Source: JABHIE01 sp964584805 (GTDB lineage: Bacteria; Planctomycetota; UBA1135). From it: DNA of 64,000 nucleotides. Both the position numbers and the translations under genes were made by a program. This document shows positions 9,808 through 18,752 of this stretch, piece by piece. The notes beneath the pieces were generated by a model. It was not told the DNA's origin. It searched no databases and saw nothing but the letters and a program-made list of their open reading frames with translations. The stretch is taken from positions 62,001 to 126,000 of the forward strand of contig CAZPAY010000001.1 in assembly GCA_964584805.1 (NCBI GenBank), written 5' to 3'. The stretch's first letter is position 1. Each line of letters begins with the position of its first letter.

Positions 9808-10278
9808 TTAGTTTTGCCGGAAATCGGGTGGCGGCGGAATCGAACCCATCGGTGACCCGCCTGGGCCCGCACCTTGGCCGGGTTGTTGAGGAGGCTCAAC
9901 ATGATCCAATGCATGCACAGGTGACTCAACCGGTGAGCCTTCGATGACTAGGCGGAAAACATATTGCCCGTATTCTTCAAAAGGCATACCCGCCAAGCGC
10001 AACACCGCGCGCGCCTTTTGTTTTTTGTTATGCAACTTGATCGGGGGCAGTTTCAAATCAACCGTCTTGCCACTTGGCGCAATCACTTGCAGGCCCATGT
10101 CATATTCACCGACACCCTCGGTCACGCCAAAGGCGACACAAAACATGGGCAAACGCCCGGGCAGTTTTGCCGAAGCCAAGGTGTCAAATAAGCCAATCAT
10201 GCCTACCTTGCCCTGCTCATCGCGGAACGCGTAATCGCAGACATGGAGCCATTCGAGTGTAGGGCGTGGTTTGCTCAT
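9808..10278 (-). CDS. Conserved cytoplasmic protein, DUF6941-like
   Basis: A 156-residue protein without signal peptide or membrane helix. The start (PTLEWLHVCDYAFRDEQGKV followed by GMIGLFDTL) and the pattern of alternating beta strands resemble a small family listed as DUF6941, found beside varied genes with no assigned role. Residues from about 125 on are Pro/Gly-rich and disordered. The stop is 2 bases before the DUF819 gene, so they form an operon. Family name is from memory of the pattern and only moderately certain. Confidence 0.6.
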   Translation of the reverse strand: MSKPRPTLEWLHVCDYAFRDEQGKVGMIGLFDTLASAKLPGRLPMFCVAFGVTEGVGEYDMGLQVIAPSGKTVDLKLPPIKLHNKKQKARAVLRLAGMPFEEYGQYVFRLVIEGSPVESPVHALDHVEPPQQPGQGAGPGGSPMGSIPPPPDFRQN

Positions 10279-10357
10279 GCCGCCATCCTAATTGGACGCG
10301 CCATGGCATAAAAGGCTGACACTTCGACTCGTCGGGCAAGTCCCCACAGAAATGGAG

Positions 10358-10387
10358 AACGGGCCGCACCCCAAGGTACGGCCCGTT
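10358..10387 (-). terminator. Hairpin terminator after the small membrane protein gene
   Basis: A perfect 9-base inverted repeat, AACGGGCCG (10358-10366) and CGGCCCGTT (10379-10387), with a 12-base loop. It lies 14 bases beyond the stop of the leftward gene ending at 10401. The thymine tract is poor on the minus strand and TTTT on the plus strand, so activity as a Rho-independent terminator is likely but not certain. Confidence 0.6.
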
Positions 10388-10400
10388 TTCACGAAGGCAA

Positions 10401-10778
10401 TTAAGCCGTCACATTTGCACTCGAGCGTGCACCGTCAACCAGTTTCTTGAGCATCCCCACAGCAGCGACGAGCAGAACGATGTCGACCAAGTTCGAGAAG
10501 ATTGGAGCCAAAAATGGACCCACCCACTGAACCTGCCCCATCGTGGCAGCAGCATCACCCCATGCAGGGTGGTTTAAGAAAACCAGAGCGGCAGCGCCGA
10601 TGGCGTATTCCTTCGCTTCTGAAGCAGAAACGCACTTCCAACCAATCCATGCGGCACAGCCGTACATCAACAAGTTAGCGATTGGCGCAACGCCACCCAA
10701 ATCACTTGCGGAGCCCGTTGCGACTCCAGAAATGACAGCGACGATAAAAGCGAGTGAAAACAGATTTACTTTAGACAT
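10401..10778 (-). CDS. Small membrane protein of unknown function
   Basis: A 125-residue protein with three to four hydrophobic helices (about 5-22, 30-48, 58-75 and 95-115). I do not recognise a family. The ATG at 10778 is preferred to the upstream 10865 start because GGGGAAGAG sits directly before it and the N-terminus then is a clean membrane helix. A hairpin terminator follows at 10358-10387 and about 200 bases of non-coding DNA precede it, so it is probably a single-gene transcript. Confidence 0.65.
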   Translation of the reverse strand: MSKVNLFSLAFIVAVISGVATGSASDLGGVAPIANLLMYGCAAWIGWKCVSASEAKEYAIGAAALVFLNHPAWGDAAATMGQVQWVGPFLAPIFSNLVDIVLLVAAVGMLKKLVDGARSSANVTA

Positions 10779-10979
10779 TCTCTTCCCCAAGAGGTTATTT
10801 TGAAACGGGTGGGTCACCCGCAAAAGCGCAACATACGCCTTTAAATGAGCATCGGCGGGGCGCACATAGGAATTTCCAATATTTTGGATTCGATAGATAC
10901 AATACCACCCTTACGGACGGCATCCAACGTCAAAAACCATATGGCAATGAGGTTGTTACGAACTCGCTACCTGAGCGAT
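10779..10979. other. Longest gene-free gap, with a small inverted repeat
   Basis: About 200 bases between two leftward genes. It holds a short perfect inverted repeat CGGGTG-GGT-CACCCG at 10806-10820, in the presumed leader of the small membrane protein gene, which could form a hairpin about 30-40 bases before the start. No convincing promoter pair, RNA gene or riboswitch core was recognised. Confidence 0.4.
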
Positions 10980-11726
10980 TCAGCCTTCACGCGCCACAAT
11001 TGCGGCCGACGCCTGGTCGTTAGGTAACAAAAGCACCTCAGCGATATTGACATGAGCGGGTGCTTCAGCCACCCACAAAACGGTTGCGGCGACATCAACT
11101 CCACTCAGAGGGGTCATTCCATCATAGGTGGAATCGGCTCGTTTTTGATCGCCGTGAAAACGCACCTGAGAGAACTCGGTGTTGACCAAGCCAGGGTCAA
11201 CGGTCGAAACTTTGACGCCCGTGCCGCAAGTATCTTTGCGCATGGCTTGGGTAATCGCCAACACTGCGTGCTTGCTTGCGCAGTAAACCGCGCCATTGGG
11301 GTAAGCCTCGTGGCCAGCGATGCTGCCAATGTTAATGACATGCCCCCGCCCACACCCGACCATGCCAGGAAGCAAGACACGCGTGACATGCAGCAAGCCT
11401 TTGACATTGGTGTCGAGCATTTCATTCCAGTCGGCAAGCTTGCCCTCCCAGATGGGCTCAAGCCCACGCGACAAGCCCGCGTTGTTGAGCACCACATCGA
11501 AAACACCTTGCCCGGCCAAAGCCGCCTCAGTTGCATCAAAATCGCGGACATCAAAACAAAGCGTCTCACAACCGTCGCCCAATTCAGCACTCAAAGCATC
11601 AAGGCGCACAGCGCGACGACCCGTCGCAACAACCGCCCAACCGGCTTGATGAAAAGCCCGCGCACAAGCCTCGCCGATGCCTGAGGTTGCCCCCGTCACT
11701 AAAACGCGGCGAGTTCGCGCAGTCAT
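10980..11726 (-). CDS. Short-chain dehydrogenase/reductase (YdfG-like)
   Basis: Classical NAD(P)-dependent SDR of 248 residues. Visible are the cofactor motif TGATSGIGEA, RR after the second strand (ATGRR, suggesting NADP), NNAG, the catalytic serine in INIGSIAGHEAYPNG and the YxxxK pair in VYCASKHAV. The C-terminal block VDVAATVLWVAEAPAHVNI matches YdfG-type 3-hydroxy acid / L-allo-threonine dehydrogenases. Its ATG overlaps the last base of the thrS stop (TAATG), so it is translationally coupled to thrS. Acting on threonine or serine would fit that neighbour, but this is inference. Confidence 0.88.
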   Translation of the reverse strand: MTARTRRVLVTGATSGIGEACARAFHQAGWAVVATGRRAVRLDALSAELGDGCETLCFDVRDFDATEAALAGQGVFDVVLNNAGLSRGLEPIWEGKLADWNEMLDTNVKGLLHVTRVLLPGMVGCGRGHVINIGSIAGHEAYPNGAVYCASKHAVLAITQAMRKDTCGTGVKVSTVDPGLVNTEFSQVRFHGDQKRADSTYDGMTPLSGVDVAATVLWVAEAPAHVNIAEVLLLPNDQASAAIVAREG

Positions 11727-13486
11727 TAGTAAGAAGTGGATTTCGAGTCGCGCTTGTCGGCAAGATAAGCGAAGAACTCAGCCTCACTCATCGTCTTTTG
11801 CTCTTTCACGCCATGAATGCGCAAGTTGACATTGCCCTCTTCAACCTCGCGGCCACCCAGCACGACCATGTAAGGGATTTTTTCCATTTCGGAATCCCGC
11901 ACGCGCTTGCGCAATGGGCCGTCAGTTTTCAGGACCGTGCGATAACCCGCTTCATGCAAGCGACGCGCTAAATCAGCAGCAGCGTCACCCTGTTCTTCGG
12001 TAATCGGCAAAACAGCACATGGCGTTGGGCACAACCAAAGCGGGAACCAACCCGCGAAGTGCTCAATCAGACCACCGACGAATCGCTCCATCGAACCGAA
12101 AATCGCACGGTGCACCATCACAGGGCGCTTGAGCTCGTTATCGGTATCGTTGAACTCAATATCAAAACGCTCGGGCAAATTGAAGTCAACTTGCACCGTT
12201 GGGCCTTGCCACTCACGACCAAGCGCATCGCGCAACTTGAAGTCGATTTTCGGCCCGTAGAACACGCCGCCACCCGGGTCATCTTCGAGTGGTAATTCTC
12301 GTTTGGCAGCCGCGGCGACCAGCGATGCAATCGCGTGCTCCCAGATGTCATCCGTGCCGAGGAACTTCTCGGGGCGTGTCGCCAAATAGGCGGTGTAGGT
12401 GTAATCAAAAGTCGTCAAAATCGTGTCAACGAGCGACAAGACATCGACGAGCTCGCGCTCGAGCTGAGCAGGCGTGCAGAAAATATGGGCATCATCCTGG
12501 GTAAACCCGCGCACGCGCAACATACCGTGCAAAGTGCCGCTTGGCTCATAACGATAAACCGTGCCCAGCTCGGCAAAGCGGCGCGGCAAATCGCGGTAAC
12601 TATGCCGACGACTATTAAAAATCGTGACATGGCCCGGGCAATTCATCGGCTTCACACGGTGCGGACGGCCGTCGACATCCATCGGAGCCCAAATCATGTC
12701 GGCGTAATTCTGCAGGTGACCGGACTGGCGGAAGACAGGCTCACCCGCCACATGCGGGGTGTAAACCGGCCAGTAGCCGCGGGCCTCATGCAAATCCCAC
12801 CACCACTGCTCAAGCTTGCGACGGACATGGCCCAATTTCGGGTGCCAGAAAACCAAACCCGCACCAAAGTCAGAATGCAGCGAAAACAAATCTTGCTCAC
12901 GGCCAATGCGACGGTGATCTCGCAACTTGACCTCTTCGAGATAGTTCAGGTATTTCTTCTGGTCTTTTTTATTCCACCAAGCTGTACCGTAAATGCGCTG
13001 AAGCATCGCCTTGGAAGCATCGCCCCGCCAATACGCGCCCGCGGCGTGCGTCAAAGCAAACGAGGCGCGGCGGATGTCAGTGGCCTTTTCGACATGCGGG
13101 CCTTCGCACAAGTCAGCCCAAGTGCCATGGTCATACCAAGTGATTTCTTCACCCTCAGGAATGTCAGCCAATAGCTCGACCTTATAGGGCTGACCCGCAG
13201 CCTCAAGTCGCTTTTGGGCTTCGGCGCGCGTAGAAGTCGTGCGTGTAAACTCACCCGCCTCGGTGAGGATTTCTTTCATCTTTTCCTCGATAAGCGGCAA
13301 ATCTTCCTCGGTTAGAGGGCGCGGCAAATCGAAGTCGTAATAAAAGCCATTTTCAATCGATGGCCCGATGGCAACTTTGCCTTCGGGAAAGAGCCGTAAA
13401 ACGGCATCGGCCATGATGTGGCTAACGGAATGGCGCAGTGCCTCGAGAGAAGCTGGCCCATTTTGTGGTTCAAAGGGAAGAGTCAT
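11726..13486 (-). CDS. thrS: Threonine--tRNA ligase lacking the TGS domain
   Basis: Class II aminoacyl-tRNA synthetase that charges tRNA-Thr with threonine. It has 586 residues rather than about 640. The sequence begins directly at the editing-domain block LRHSVSHIMADAVLRLFPEG, so the usual N-terminal TGS domain of about 60 residues is absent, and the 58-base gap upstream cannot encode it. The editing domain retains HSVSH and the later cysteine/histidine patch WADLCEGPHVE. The catalytic core shows the zinc cysteine in PMNCPGHV, motif 2 (VYRYEPSGTLHGMLRVRGF) and motif 3, then the anticodon-binding domain (about 490-580). A TAGAAT element at 13531-13536 may give it a promoter independent of murB. 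Confidence 0.97.
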   Translation of the reverse strand: MTLPFEPQNGPASLEALRHSVSHIMADAVLRLFPEGKVAIGPSIENGFYYDFDLPRPLTEEDLPLIEEKMKEILTEAGEFTRTTSTRAEAQKRLEAAGQPYKVELLADIPEGEEITWYDHGTWADLCEGPHVEKATDIRRASFALTHAAGAYWRGDASKAMLQRIYGTAWWNKKDQKKYLNYLEEVKLRDHRRIGREQDLFSLHSDFGAGLVFWHPKLGHVRRKLEQWWWDLHEARGYWPVYTPHVAGEPVFRQSGHLQNYADMIWAPMDVDGRPHRVKPMNCPGHVTIFNSRRHSYRDLPRRFAELGTVYRYEPSGTLHGMLRVRGFTQDDAHIFCTPAQLERELVDVLSLVDTILTTFDYTYTAYLATRPEKFLGTDDIWEHAIASLVAAAAKRELPLEDDPGGGVFYGPKIDFKLRDALGREWQGPTVQVDFNLPERFDIEFNDTDNELKRPVMVHRAIFGSMERFVGGLIEHFAGWFPLWLCPTPCAVLPITEEQGDAAADLARRLHEAGYRTVLKTDGPLRKRVRDSEMEKIPYMVVLGGREVEEGNVNLRIHGVKEQKTMSEAEFFAYLADKRDSKSTSY

Positions 13487-13544
13487 GAATGGACCCCGGC
13501 CGGCCGTACCTTGACCGCGCTCGGGAGCCGGATTCTAACCGCGC

Positions 13545-14429
13545 CTACCAGACAATAATTTCACGATGCAAACGGACGCCCTCTTTCTCGAACACCGTTT
13601 GCTCTATCAATTCGAGCAGAGCCAAAACATCAGCAGATGTAGCGCCGCCCTCATTCACGATGAAATTGGCATGCCGCTCACTAATCACCGCCGCGCCCAT
13701 ATGCGTGCCCTTTAGGCCACAAGCATCAATCAAGCGCCCCGCCGAATCCCCTTCTGGGTTGCGAAAAGCACAACCAGCACTTGACATGGCCACAGGCTGA
13801 CTCGCATTTTTTCGACGGACGACATCTTCAAAGCGCTGCTTTACAACCGCCGGCGTCGAAACCTCAAGCTCAAGCAAAGCCTCAATCAAAACGCGATCCC
13901 CCAAATTACCGTTACGGTATTCCGGCTGAATCTGCTCGGGCGTGTAGGCCTGCAAGGTGTCGTCTGAAGGGTCCCAGAGAGTGACCTCTCGGACGACATC
14001 CCAAATGCCCCAGTCCGTCGAGCCAGCATTTAAGGCAATCGCACCGCCTATATGCCCCGGTACCCCAGCGAGATGCTCAAGACCCGCCAAACCCAATTCA
14101 CGGCCGATATTTACGAGTTGTGGCAAAGTTACACCCGGCCAGCAACGCAAACACTCGTCTTCGCGAAAGGCTCGGCGCATACCACCCGTTTGGATGACGG
14201 CCCCTTTGACTCCATCATCGGGAATCAGCACATTGGCGCCCGCACCCAACATGCGCCAAGGCATGTCGTCTTTCTGGAGCCGGCTCAAGAGAGACACGAG
14301 ATGCTCCGGTTTAGCGGGCTCAAAGAACAAAGGCGCCTCGCCGCCAATGCGCAAAGTCGTGTAATCCGAAAGCGCAACGCGCGTGCGCATGGGGCTTAAT
14401 TCGGCATATTCGGTGAGTGTATCAGTCAT
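13545..14429 (-). CDS. murB: UDP-N-acetylenolpyruvoylglucosamine reductase (MurB)
   Basis: FAD enzyme that reduces UDP-GlcNAc-enolpyruvate to UDP-MurNAc with NADPH, the second committed step of peptidoglycan precursor synthesis. Visible in 294 residues are YTTLRIGGEAPLFFEP, the FAD-binding LGAGANVLIPDDGVKG, the block GVPGHIGGAIALNAG and SSAGCAFRNPEG. In the last motif the proton-donor position is cysteine instead of the more common serine. The C-terminal catalytic glutamate is probably in VRLHREII. The ATG at 14429 overlaps the end of murC by 8 bases; the longer frame to 14546 runs inside murC and is rejected. Confidence 0.95.
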   Translation of the reverse strand: MTDTLTEYAELSPMRTRVALSDYTTLRIGGEAPLFFEPAKPEHLVSLLSRLQKDDMPWRMLGAGANVLIPDDGVKGAVIQTGGMRRAFREDECLRCWPGVTLPQLVNIGRELGLAGLEHLAGVPGHIGGAIALNAGSTDWGIWDVVREVTLWDPSDDTLQAYTPEQIQPEYRNGNLGDRVLIEALLELEVSTPAVVKQRFEDVVRRKNASQPVAMSSAGCAFRNPEGDSAGRLIDACGLKGTHMGAAVISERHANFIVNEGGATSADVLALLELIEQTVFEKEGVRLHREIIVW

Positions 14430-15789
14430 CTGAATCGTCAACGAGGTGACGCGCAAATGCGTCAATGGAACCAGCGCCAAGGGCGAGAAGGATATCTCCG
14501 CTTTGCAATGACGCGCACACCAAACGGCGTGCCTCAGCGAAATCACTCACCACAGTGGTCAAACGATTTGGATTGCGTGCAAGCAAATCTGGAATCAATT
14601 CCTCGACCGAAGCTTGGATTTCTTCCGGATCGCGCGCGCGAAAAACGGGCAACAAAAAAAGTGTATCGGCCCCATCAAGCGATGGCGCGAATTGCTCGCG
14701 ATAAGCGTGCAAACGCTGGGCCTGGTGCGGTTGGAAAACCACATGGATGCGCGACTCTGGCCATGCCTCGCGTGCGGCTTGCAAAGTCGCTTCAACCTCA
14801 ATTGGGTGATGCGCGTAATCGCTAATCACTTGCGCCCCGCAGCAAAAGCCCAAAGACTCCATACGCCGTGCCGCACCACGAAAGCCTTCAATTGCAGCCT
14901 GCACGGCGATTTCATCTAAATCAAATGACCGCAAAACAGCTGCGACCAAAGCCGCATTGCGCCGATTGTGCTCACCCGGCAAACCGACCGACCAATCACT
15001 TGGAATAGCCTCAACCGGTGACCATTCAGCGCAAGTCGATGTCGACAAATCAGGCGACTCAAGCCCTGCAAACACGCAACCGCTGACCCGGGTCTGCGCC
15101 AAAAAAACCTCAAAGGCCTCGGTCACTTCCAACAAACCACCCGGGTAAGTATCGGGGTGCTCAGCGTCGACATTAATCAAAGCGACCTGAGCCGCATGGA
15201 CGGCATGAAACGAACGGTCATACTCGCAAGTCTCAGCAATCAGCGGCAAAGTTGGATCACCCCAATGTGCAGAGCCGGGCAACTGCGGCACATCGGCACC
15301 GACCAGATAACCGACATCGATACCTGCTTGGCGCAAACCCCAGGCCGCCCAGGAAGTCACTGTGGTCTTGCCGTGCGAACCCGCAACGGCCAGAACCGGA
15401 CGCAACTGACTGATTTCGCCCAGCAACTCAGCATACTTCAGGGGTCGCGCGCCTTCCGCCAAAGCTGACTGAAATCCGGGCTCATTCTCAGGAACTGCCG
15501 CCGAGCGCACCGCCAAAGAAACTTGAGGCGCCGCCGCCCCTTGCTGCATGGGCTGCAAACCTTGTGCAAGCAAATCATCATCATCGGCAAATGGCTTGGA
15601 GTCTGCACCCCAAACTTGCCAACCCGCAGCTAATAGAAAATGGGCTAAGCCGCGCATGCCGCAGCCACCCGCACCCGCTAAAAATGCAGTACGCCCGTGC
15701 GCACCTGCAAGGGCGTCAAGCGGCCCCGGCGCACAACCTTGAGTGCCATGAACCATCGTCGGGTGCGTAGAAGAAATCACCGTTTTCAC
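14422..15789 (-). CDS. murC: UDP-N-acetylmuramate--L-alanine ligase (MurC)
   Basis: ATP-dependent ligase that adds the first amino acid of the peptidoglycan stem. The 455 residues carry the N-terminal Rossmann block AFLAGAGGCGMRGLAHFLL, the Mur ligase ATP loop VAGSHGKTTVTSWAAWGL, the metal-site ETCEYDRSFH and HPDTYPG region, GEHNRRNAALVAAV, and SDYAHHPIEVEATL of the C-terminal domain. The start is GTG at 15789, which overlaps the murG stop as GTGA; this leaves an unusual extension of about 30 residues before the Rossmann domain. It lies between murG and murB in the same transcript. Confidence 0.95.
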   Translation of the reverse strand: MKTVISSTHPTMVHGTQGCAPGPLDALAGAHGRTAFLAGAGGCGMRGLAHFLLAAGWQVWGADSKPFADDDDLLAQGLQPMQQGAAAPQVSLAVRSAAVPENEPGFQSALAEGARPLKYAELLGEISQLRPVLAVAGSHGKTTVTSWAAWGLRQAGIDVGYLVGADVPQLPGSAHWGDPTLPLIAETCEYDRSFHAVHAAQVALINVDAEHPDTYPGGLLEVTEAFEVFLAQTRVSGCVFAGLESPDLSTSTCAEWSPVEAIPSDWSVGLPGEHNRRNAALVAAVLRSFDLDEIAVQAAIEGFRGAARRMESLGFCCGAQVISDYAHHPIEVEATLQAAREAWPESRIHVVFQPHQAQRLHAYREQFAPSLDGADTLFLLPVFRARDPEEIQASVEELIPDLLARNPNRLTTVVSDFAEARRLVCASLQSGDILLALGAGSIDAFARHLVDDSDD

Positions 15790-16844
15790 TCTGAAATTGT
15801 AACGCCTGAAAACGCGGATTCTAAGCAAGAAACCGCTCTTTCACGGCCATCGCGAGGAGTTTGACTTTTCAGTACTTCTCGCATTTTGACGAGGTGAGCA
15901 TCCGAGGCCAATAACTCATGCAAACGCGAATCATCGATTTCACTCGGCATACCCCCAACTAAAACAACGCCCTCGCCAAGGGTCTCGGCATTGCGCGCTT
16001 GCTGCTGATCTTGATGCCCCGGGTAAGGAGACACCAAAGCCGGCACCGCAAATAGCGCGACTTCAGCGAGCGTCGACGCCCCACCACGACAATAGGCCAA
16101 ATCAGCAACGGACCATGCCGCGCCCATCTCGTCACAATGCTCCAGCACACAAGCACGGACGCCATGCTTTTTTGCCTCAGTGCGCAATGCATCGGCTTTG
16201 CCTGGCCCAGCAAGAGCGAGCAATTGCCAGCTCTGCTTTGCCAATACAGGCATCGATCGAGCCACAGATTGATTCAGCGCGAGTGCGCCCTGGCTTCCGC
16301 CGACAACGAGCAAAATGGGCTTATTGGAGTCTAAATCAAATTGCGCGCATGCAATATCTCGCGGAATCCTTGCCAACGCATCACGGCCAATGGGCCCTAT
16401 GCAATGCCCCTTCTTCAAGTTAGGCAATGTTGCCGGATATTGGCAAAGCGAAGCCACAGAAAACGCCTCTAGCCACTTAACCGCCTTTCCGACCACTCGG
16501 TTACCCTCGAGCAAAACACGCGGAATATTAGCGCCGAGAAAGGCAACACTCGCAAGGCCGCCGAGGCCGACAACAACATCGGCTTGAAAGCGTTTTGCAT
16601 GACAACGCACGCGCCAAATCGCTCTCGGCAACAGGCACAAGCGCACCATCGAATCGAAGCGGCCGTAGCGACGGTCTTCCAGACCCAAAGAGAAGGCCGC
16701 GCGCTCGCCCAGATACCCACGCTCTACCGCGCGACCTGTACCCAGAAACAAAGTCTCATGCCCTGCGGCCTCAAGTGCCTCAGCGATGCCTAGGGCCGGA
16801 GTCAAATGACCTCCCGTCCCGCCGCCTACGAAGAGAACGCGCAT
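15786..16844 (-). CDS. murG: Lipid II synthase MurG (GT28)
   Basis: Membrane-associated glycosyltransferase that adds GlcNAc to lipid I to make lipid II on the inner leaflet. In 352 residues: the glycine loop VGGGTGGHLTPALGIAEAL at the N-terminus, a second nucleotide-site loop VVGGSQGALALNQ, and the sugar-nucleotide site YCRGGASTLAEVALF. The usual NAxPG/EQN signature is changed to RVLLEGNRVVGKAVKWL, and the QQNA block is partly kept as GHQDQQQARNAE. The ATG at 16844 lies 20 bases after the LysM gene stop, the only non-overlapping junction in this part of the cluster. Confidence 0.94.
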   Translation of the reverse strand: MRVLFVGGGTGGHLTPALGIAEALEAAGHETLFLGTGRAVERGYLGERAAFSLGLEDRRYGRFDSMVRLCLLPRAIWRVRCHAKRFQADVVVGLGGLASVAFLGANIPRVLLEGNRVVGKAVKWLEAFSVASLCQYPATLPNLKKGHCIGPIGRDALARIPRDIACAQFDLDSNKPILLVVGGSQGALALNQSVARSMPVLAKQSWQLLALAGPGKADALRTEAKKHGVRACVLEHCDEMGAAWSVADLAYCRGGASTLAEVALFAVPALVSPYPGHQDQQQARNAETLGEGVVLVGGMPSEIDDSRLHELLASDAHLVKMREVLKSQTPRDGRERAVSCLESAFSGVTISE

Positions 16845-16863
16845 GAACCGTGGCCAACCCGCG

Positions 16864-17670
16864 CTAGCGCAACTTAGGCACTTTTAAGACAGCACCCAAC
16901 TGCAAAGAGCCGGGGTCGTCGATGCCATTGGCCGCGAGCAACGACCGCCAGTATTTTCGATCGCCGTAAACCTTTTTTGAAATCCGGTCTGGAGTGTCAC
17001 CAGAAACGACCGTGTAAGTCGAGGGTGGATTCGTTAGCGATGGCACGGGCGTCGGAACCACAGCAGGCGTGGGCGGGGAAGCCGTCGACGACTCAACCGT
17101 AGTCTGCTCGCCGGGTTTCGGCGGCAAGACTAAAGCATCACCCACCTGCAAGCTGCGCCCTTCGTCTGTGATGCCGTTTAAGGCTGCGATTTGGCGCCAA
17201 GCCTTTTGATCGCCCAGCTCACGGGAGGCAATGCGAGACAAGACATCACCCTCGCGGACGCGATATACACGACTGACCGGCGCCTGGGAGGCACGCCGCT
17301 CGTTTTGCTGACTTCGCGGCAAATTTGCGCCCAAATCGACAACTGTCGCCATGGGTGTGCCACCACGGGATAGAGATGTAGGCACAGCGACAGCAGGAGA
17401 TGGCGTTGGAGAGGACCCCCGAGGGGTGGCGTCTTGAAGCGGGTGCGGGCTCAATGGCTTTTGAAAATCACGGCCTTGGGGGAACATACGCCTTTGCTCC
17501 GGCGGAAGGCCCTCAATGGCCAACAAACCGCCGGCGTCGAGAACGACGGCATTCTGCAAAGCCAAGCTCTGCTCATTTTGAGTCGGGATTTTATCGACCA
17601 ACAAACCCCCGATGGCAATCAGGAGCAAAATGGCGAGTGTTATGAGTCCAGCGCGGTGGATTCGGTCCAA
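16864..17670 (-). CDS. Membrane-anchored protein with two LysM domains
   Basis: Probable peptidoglycan-binding protein inserted between ftsW and murG. One membrane helix (about 10-25) follows a short basic N-terminus. A Pro/Ser-rich spacer leads to two LysM modules of about 48 residues each: one starting YRVREGDVLSRIASRELGD and one, at the very C-terminus, starting YTVVSGDTPDRISKKVYGD. The frame runs far into ftsW, so the start is uncertain; the TTG at 17670 gives a sensible membrane-anchor N-terminus and overlaps ftsW by 31 bases. Its place in a dcw cluster suggests a job in division or septal wall handling, which is inference. Confidence 0.78.
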   Translation of the reverse strand: MDRIHRAGLITLAILLLIAIGGLLVDKIPTQNEQSLALQNAVVLDAGGLLAIEGLPPEQRRMFPQGRDFQKPLSPHPLQDATPRGSSPTPSPAVAVPTSLSRGGTPMATVVDLGANLPRSQQNERRASQAPVSRVYRVREGDVLSRIASRELGDQKAWRQIAALNGITDEGRSLQVGDALVLPPKPGEQTTVESSTASPPTPAVVPTPVPSLTNPPSTYTVVSGDTPDRISKKVYGDRKYWRSLLAANGIDDPGSLQLGAVLKVPKLR

Positions 17671-18752
17671 GGGAGTAACTCTTCTGAAGGGACTTGAGAG
17701 AGGCGTCTTTGGAAGCTTGCGCGAAGCGCAGCACCCAAAAGACCGCCAAGAACGAGAATGGAGGTTCCACCTCGACTGATAAAGGGTAGCGGCAAACCCT
17801 TCACAGGCAAAACGCCCGTGACCATAGCCATATTGTAGGCAGCCTGTAGAGAAATCATCACGACCGCGCAAGCCATCAATATTGCGCCATATCGAGTTTC
17901 GGCACGGCGGGCGACTCGCATACCGAATAGGGTGAATGCGACGAACAAGCTCAAGACAACGAGTGACCCGAGCATGCCCCATTCTTCGGCGATGAGGGCG
18001 AAAATGAAATCCGTGTCTCCTTCAGGAAGCCAGCCATGTTTAAGCAAACCCAGGCCAGGACCCCGCCCCGTCCAGCCACCGAGGGCGAAAGCTTCCATGG
18101 ACCGCTGCACTTGAAATCCAGGGTTCAGGAGCGACAATCGACTTGAAACATGGGGAAAGAGCAAGACACCCAGTGCGACCAAAAGCATAAAAACGGGAAG
18201 AACATACTTTATGAAACGAGTCGGCACACCCGCGTAGATTAAGGTCACGCCCGAGACAACGAGCAGGATGGCCGTTGAGCCTAAGTCGGGCTGCAGGAAA
18301 AGCGGGGTCACCAACAAAGTCCAAAGGAGAAGCAAGCGCAAAAGTTGCCGCCATTGAGTCAAACGCATGGGGTTGGCTGCTGCCCATTGCGCAAGCGCTA
18401 GAGGCCAGAACAATTGGTAAAAGACCGACGGCTGGAAACGAAACCCTCCGATTGTCAGCCAACGCTCGGCAGAATTCGACACCTCACCAATAGATGTAAA
18501 AAGCATCACGGAAAGTAGAATCCAGGTCAGCAAAAGCGCACCATGTGCCGCATCGCGTAGCCGATCCACGGGCAAAGCAAATGCTAAGCCAAAGGCCACA
18601 ATCCCAATAATGAGGTGAATGGACTGGTGCGAAAGTGCAAGCCATCCGCCACCAGGTGGAGCACAAGAAACAGCGACAACCAATCCAAAGACCGTGAGCG
18701 CGATTACACAGGAAAGCATCCACATCGCATTTTGACGCAGCTCGACAATCAT
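17640..18752 (-). CDS. ftsW: SEDS-family glycosyltransferase (FtsW/RodA)
   Basis: Polytopic membrane protein (370 residues, about ten helices) of the SEDS family, which polymerises lipid II together with a class B penicillin-binding protein. Family blocks seen: RWLTIGGFRFQPSVFYQLF, QPDLGSTAILLVVSGVTLIY, GWLPEGDTDFIFALIAEEWG and, near the C-terminus, GLPLPFISRGGTSILVLGGL. The ATG at 18752 overlaps the mraY stop as ATGA. Position beside mraY and in a cluster with ftsI favours FtsW over RodA. Its partner is probably the FtsI of this cluster. Confidence 0.93.
   Translation of the reverse strand: MIVELRQNAMWMLSCVIALTVFGLVVAVSCAPPGGGWLALSHQSIHLIIGIVAFGLAFALPVDRLRDAAHGALLLTWILLSVMLFTSIGEVSNSAERWLTIGGFRFQPSVFYQLFWPLALAQWAAANPMRLTQWRQLLRLLLLWTLLVTPLFLQPDLGSTAILLVVSGVTLIYAGVPTRFIKYVLPVFMLLVALGVLLFPHVSSRLSLLNPGFQVQRSMEAFALGGWTGRGPGLGLLKHGWLPEGDTDFIFALIAEEWGMLGSLVVLSLFVAFTLFGMRVARRAETRYGAILMACAVVMISLQAAYNMAMVTGVLPVKGLPLPFISRGGTSILVLGGLLGAALRASFQRRLSQVPSEELLPWTESTALDS

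Noticed and set aside
11052..11684. A 210-codon open frame opposite the SDR gene
   Set aside because: Antisense shadow of a well-supported SDR with catalytic residues in place.
12335..13174. A 279-codon open frame on the plus strand opposite thrS
   Set aside because: It lies wholly antisense to a complete thrS, has no family likeness, and its composition is that of a complementary-strand shadow.
13487..13544. T-box or other riboswitch before thrS
   Set aside because: Only 58 bases lie between murB and thrS, too few for a T-box, and no specifier stem or antiterminator is visible.
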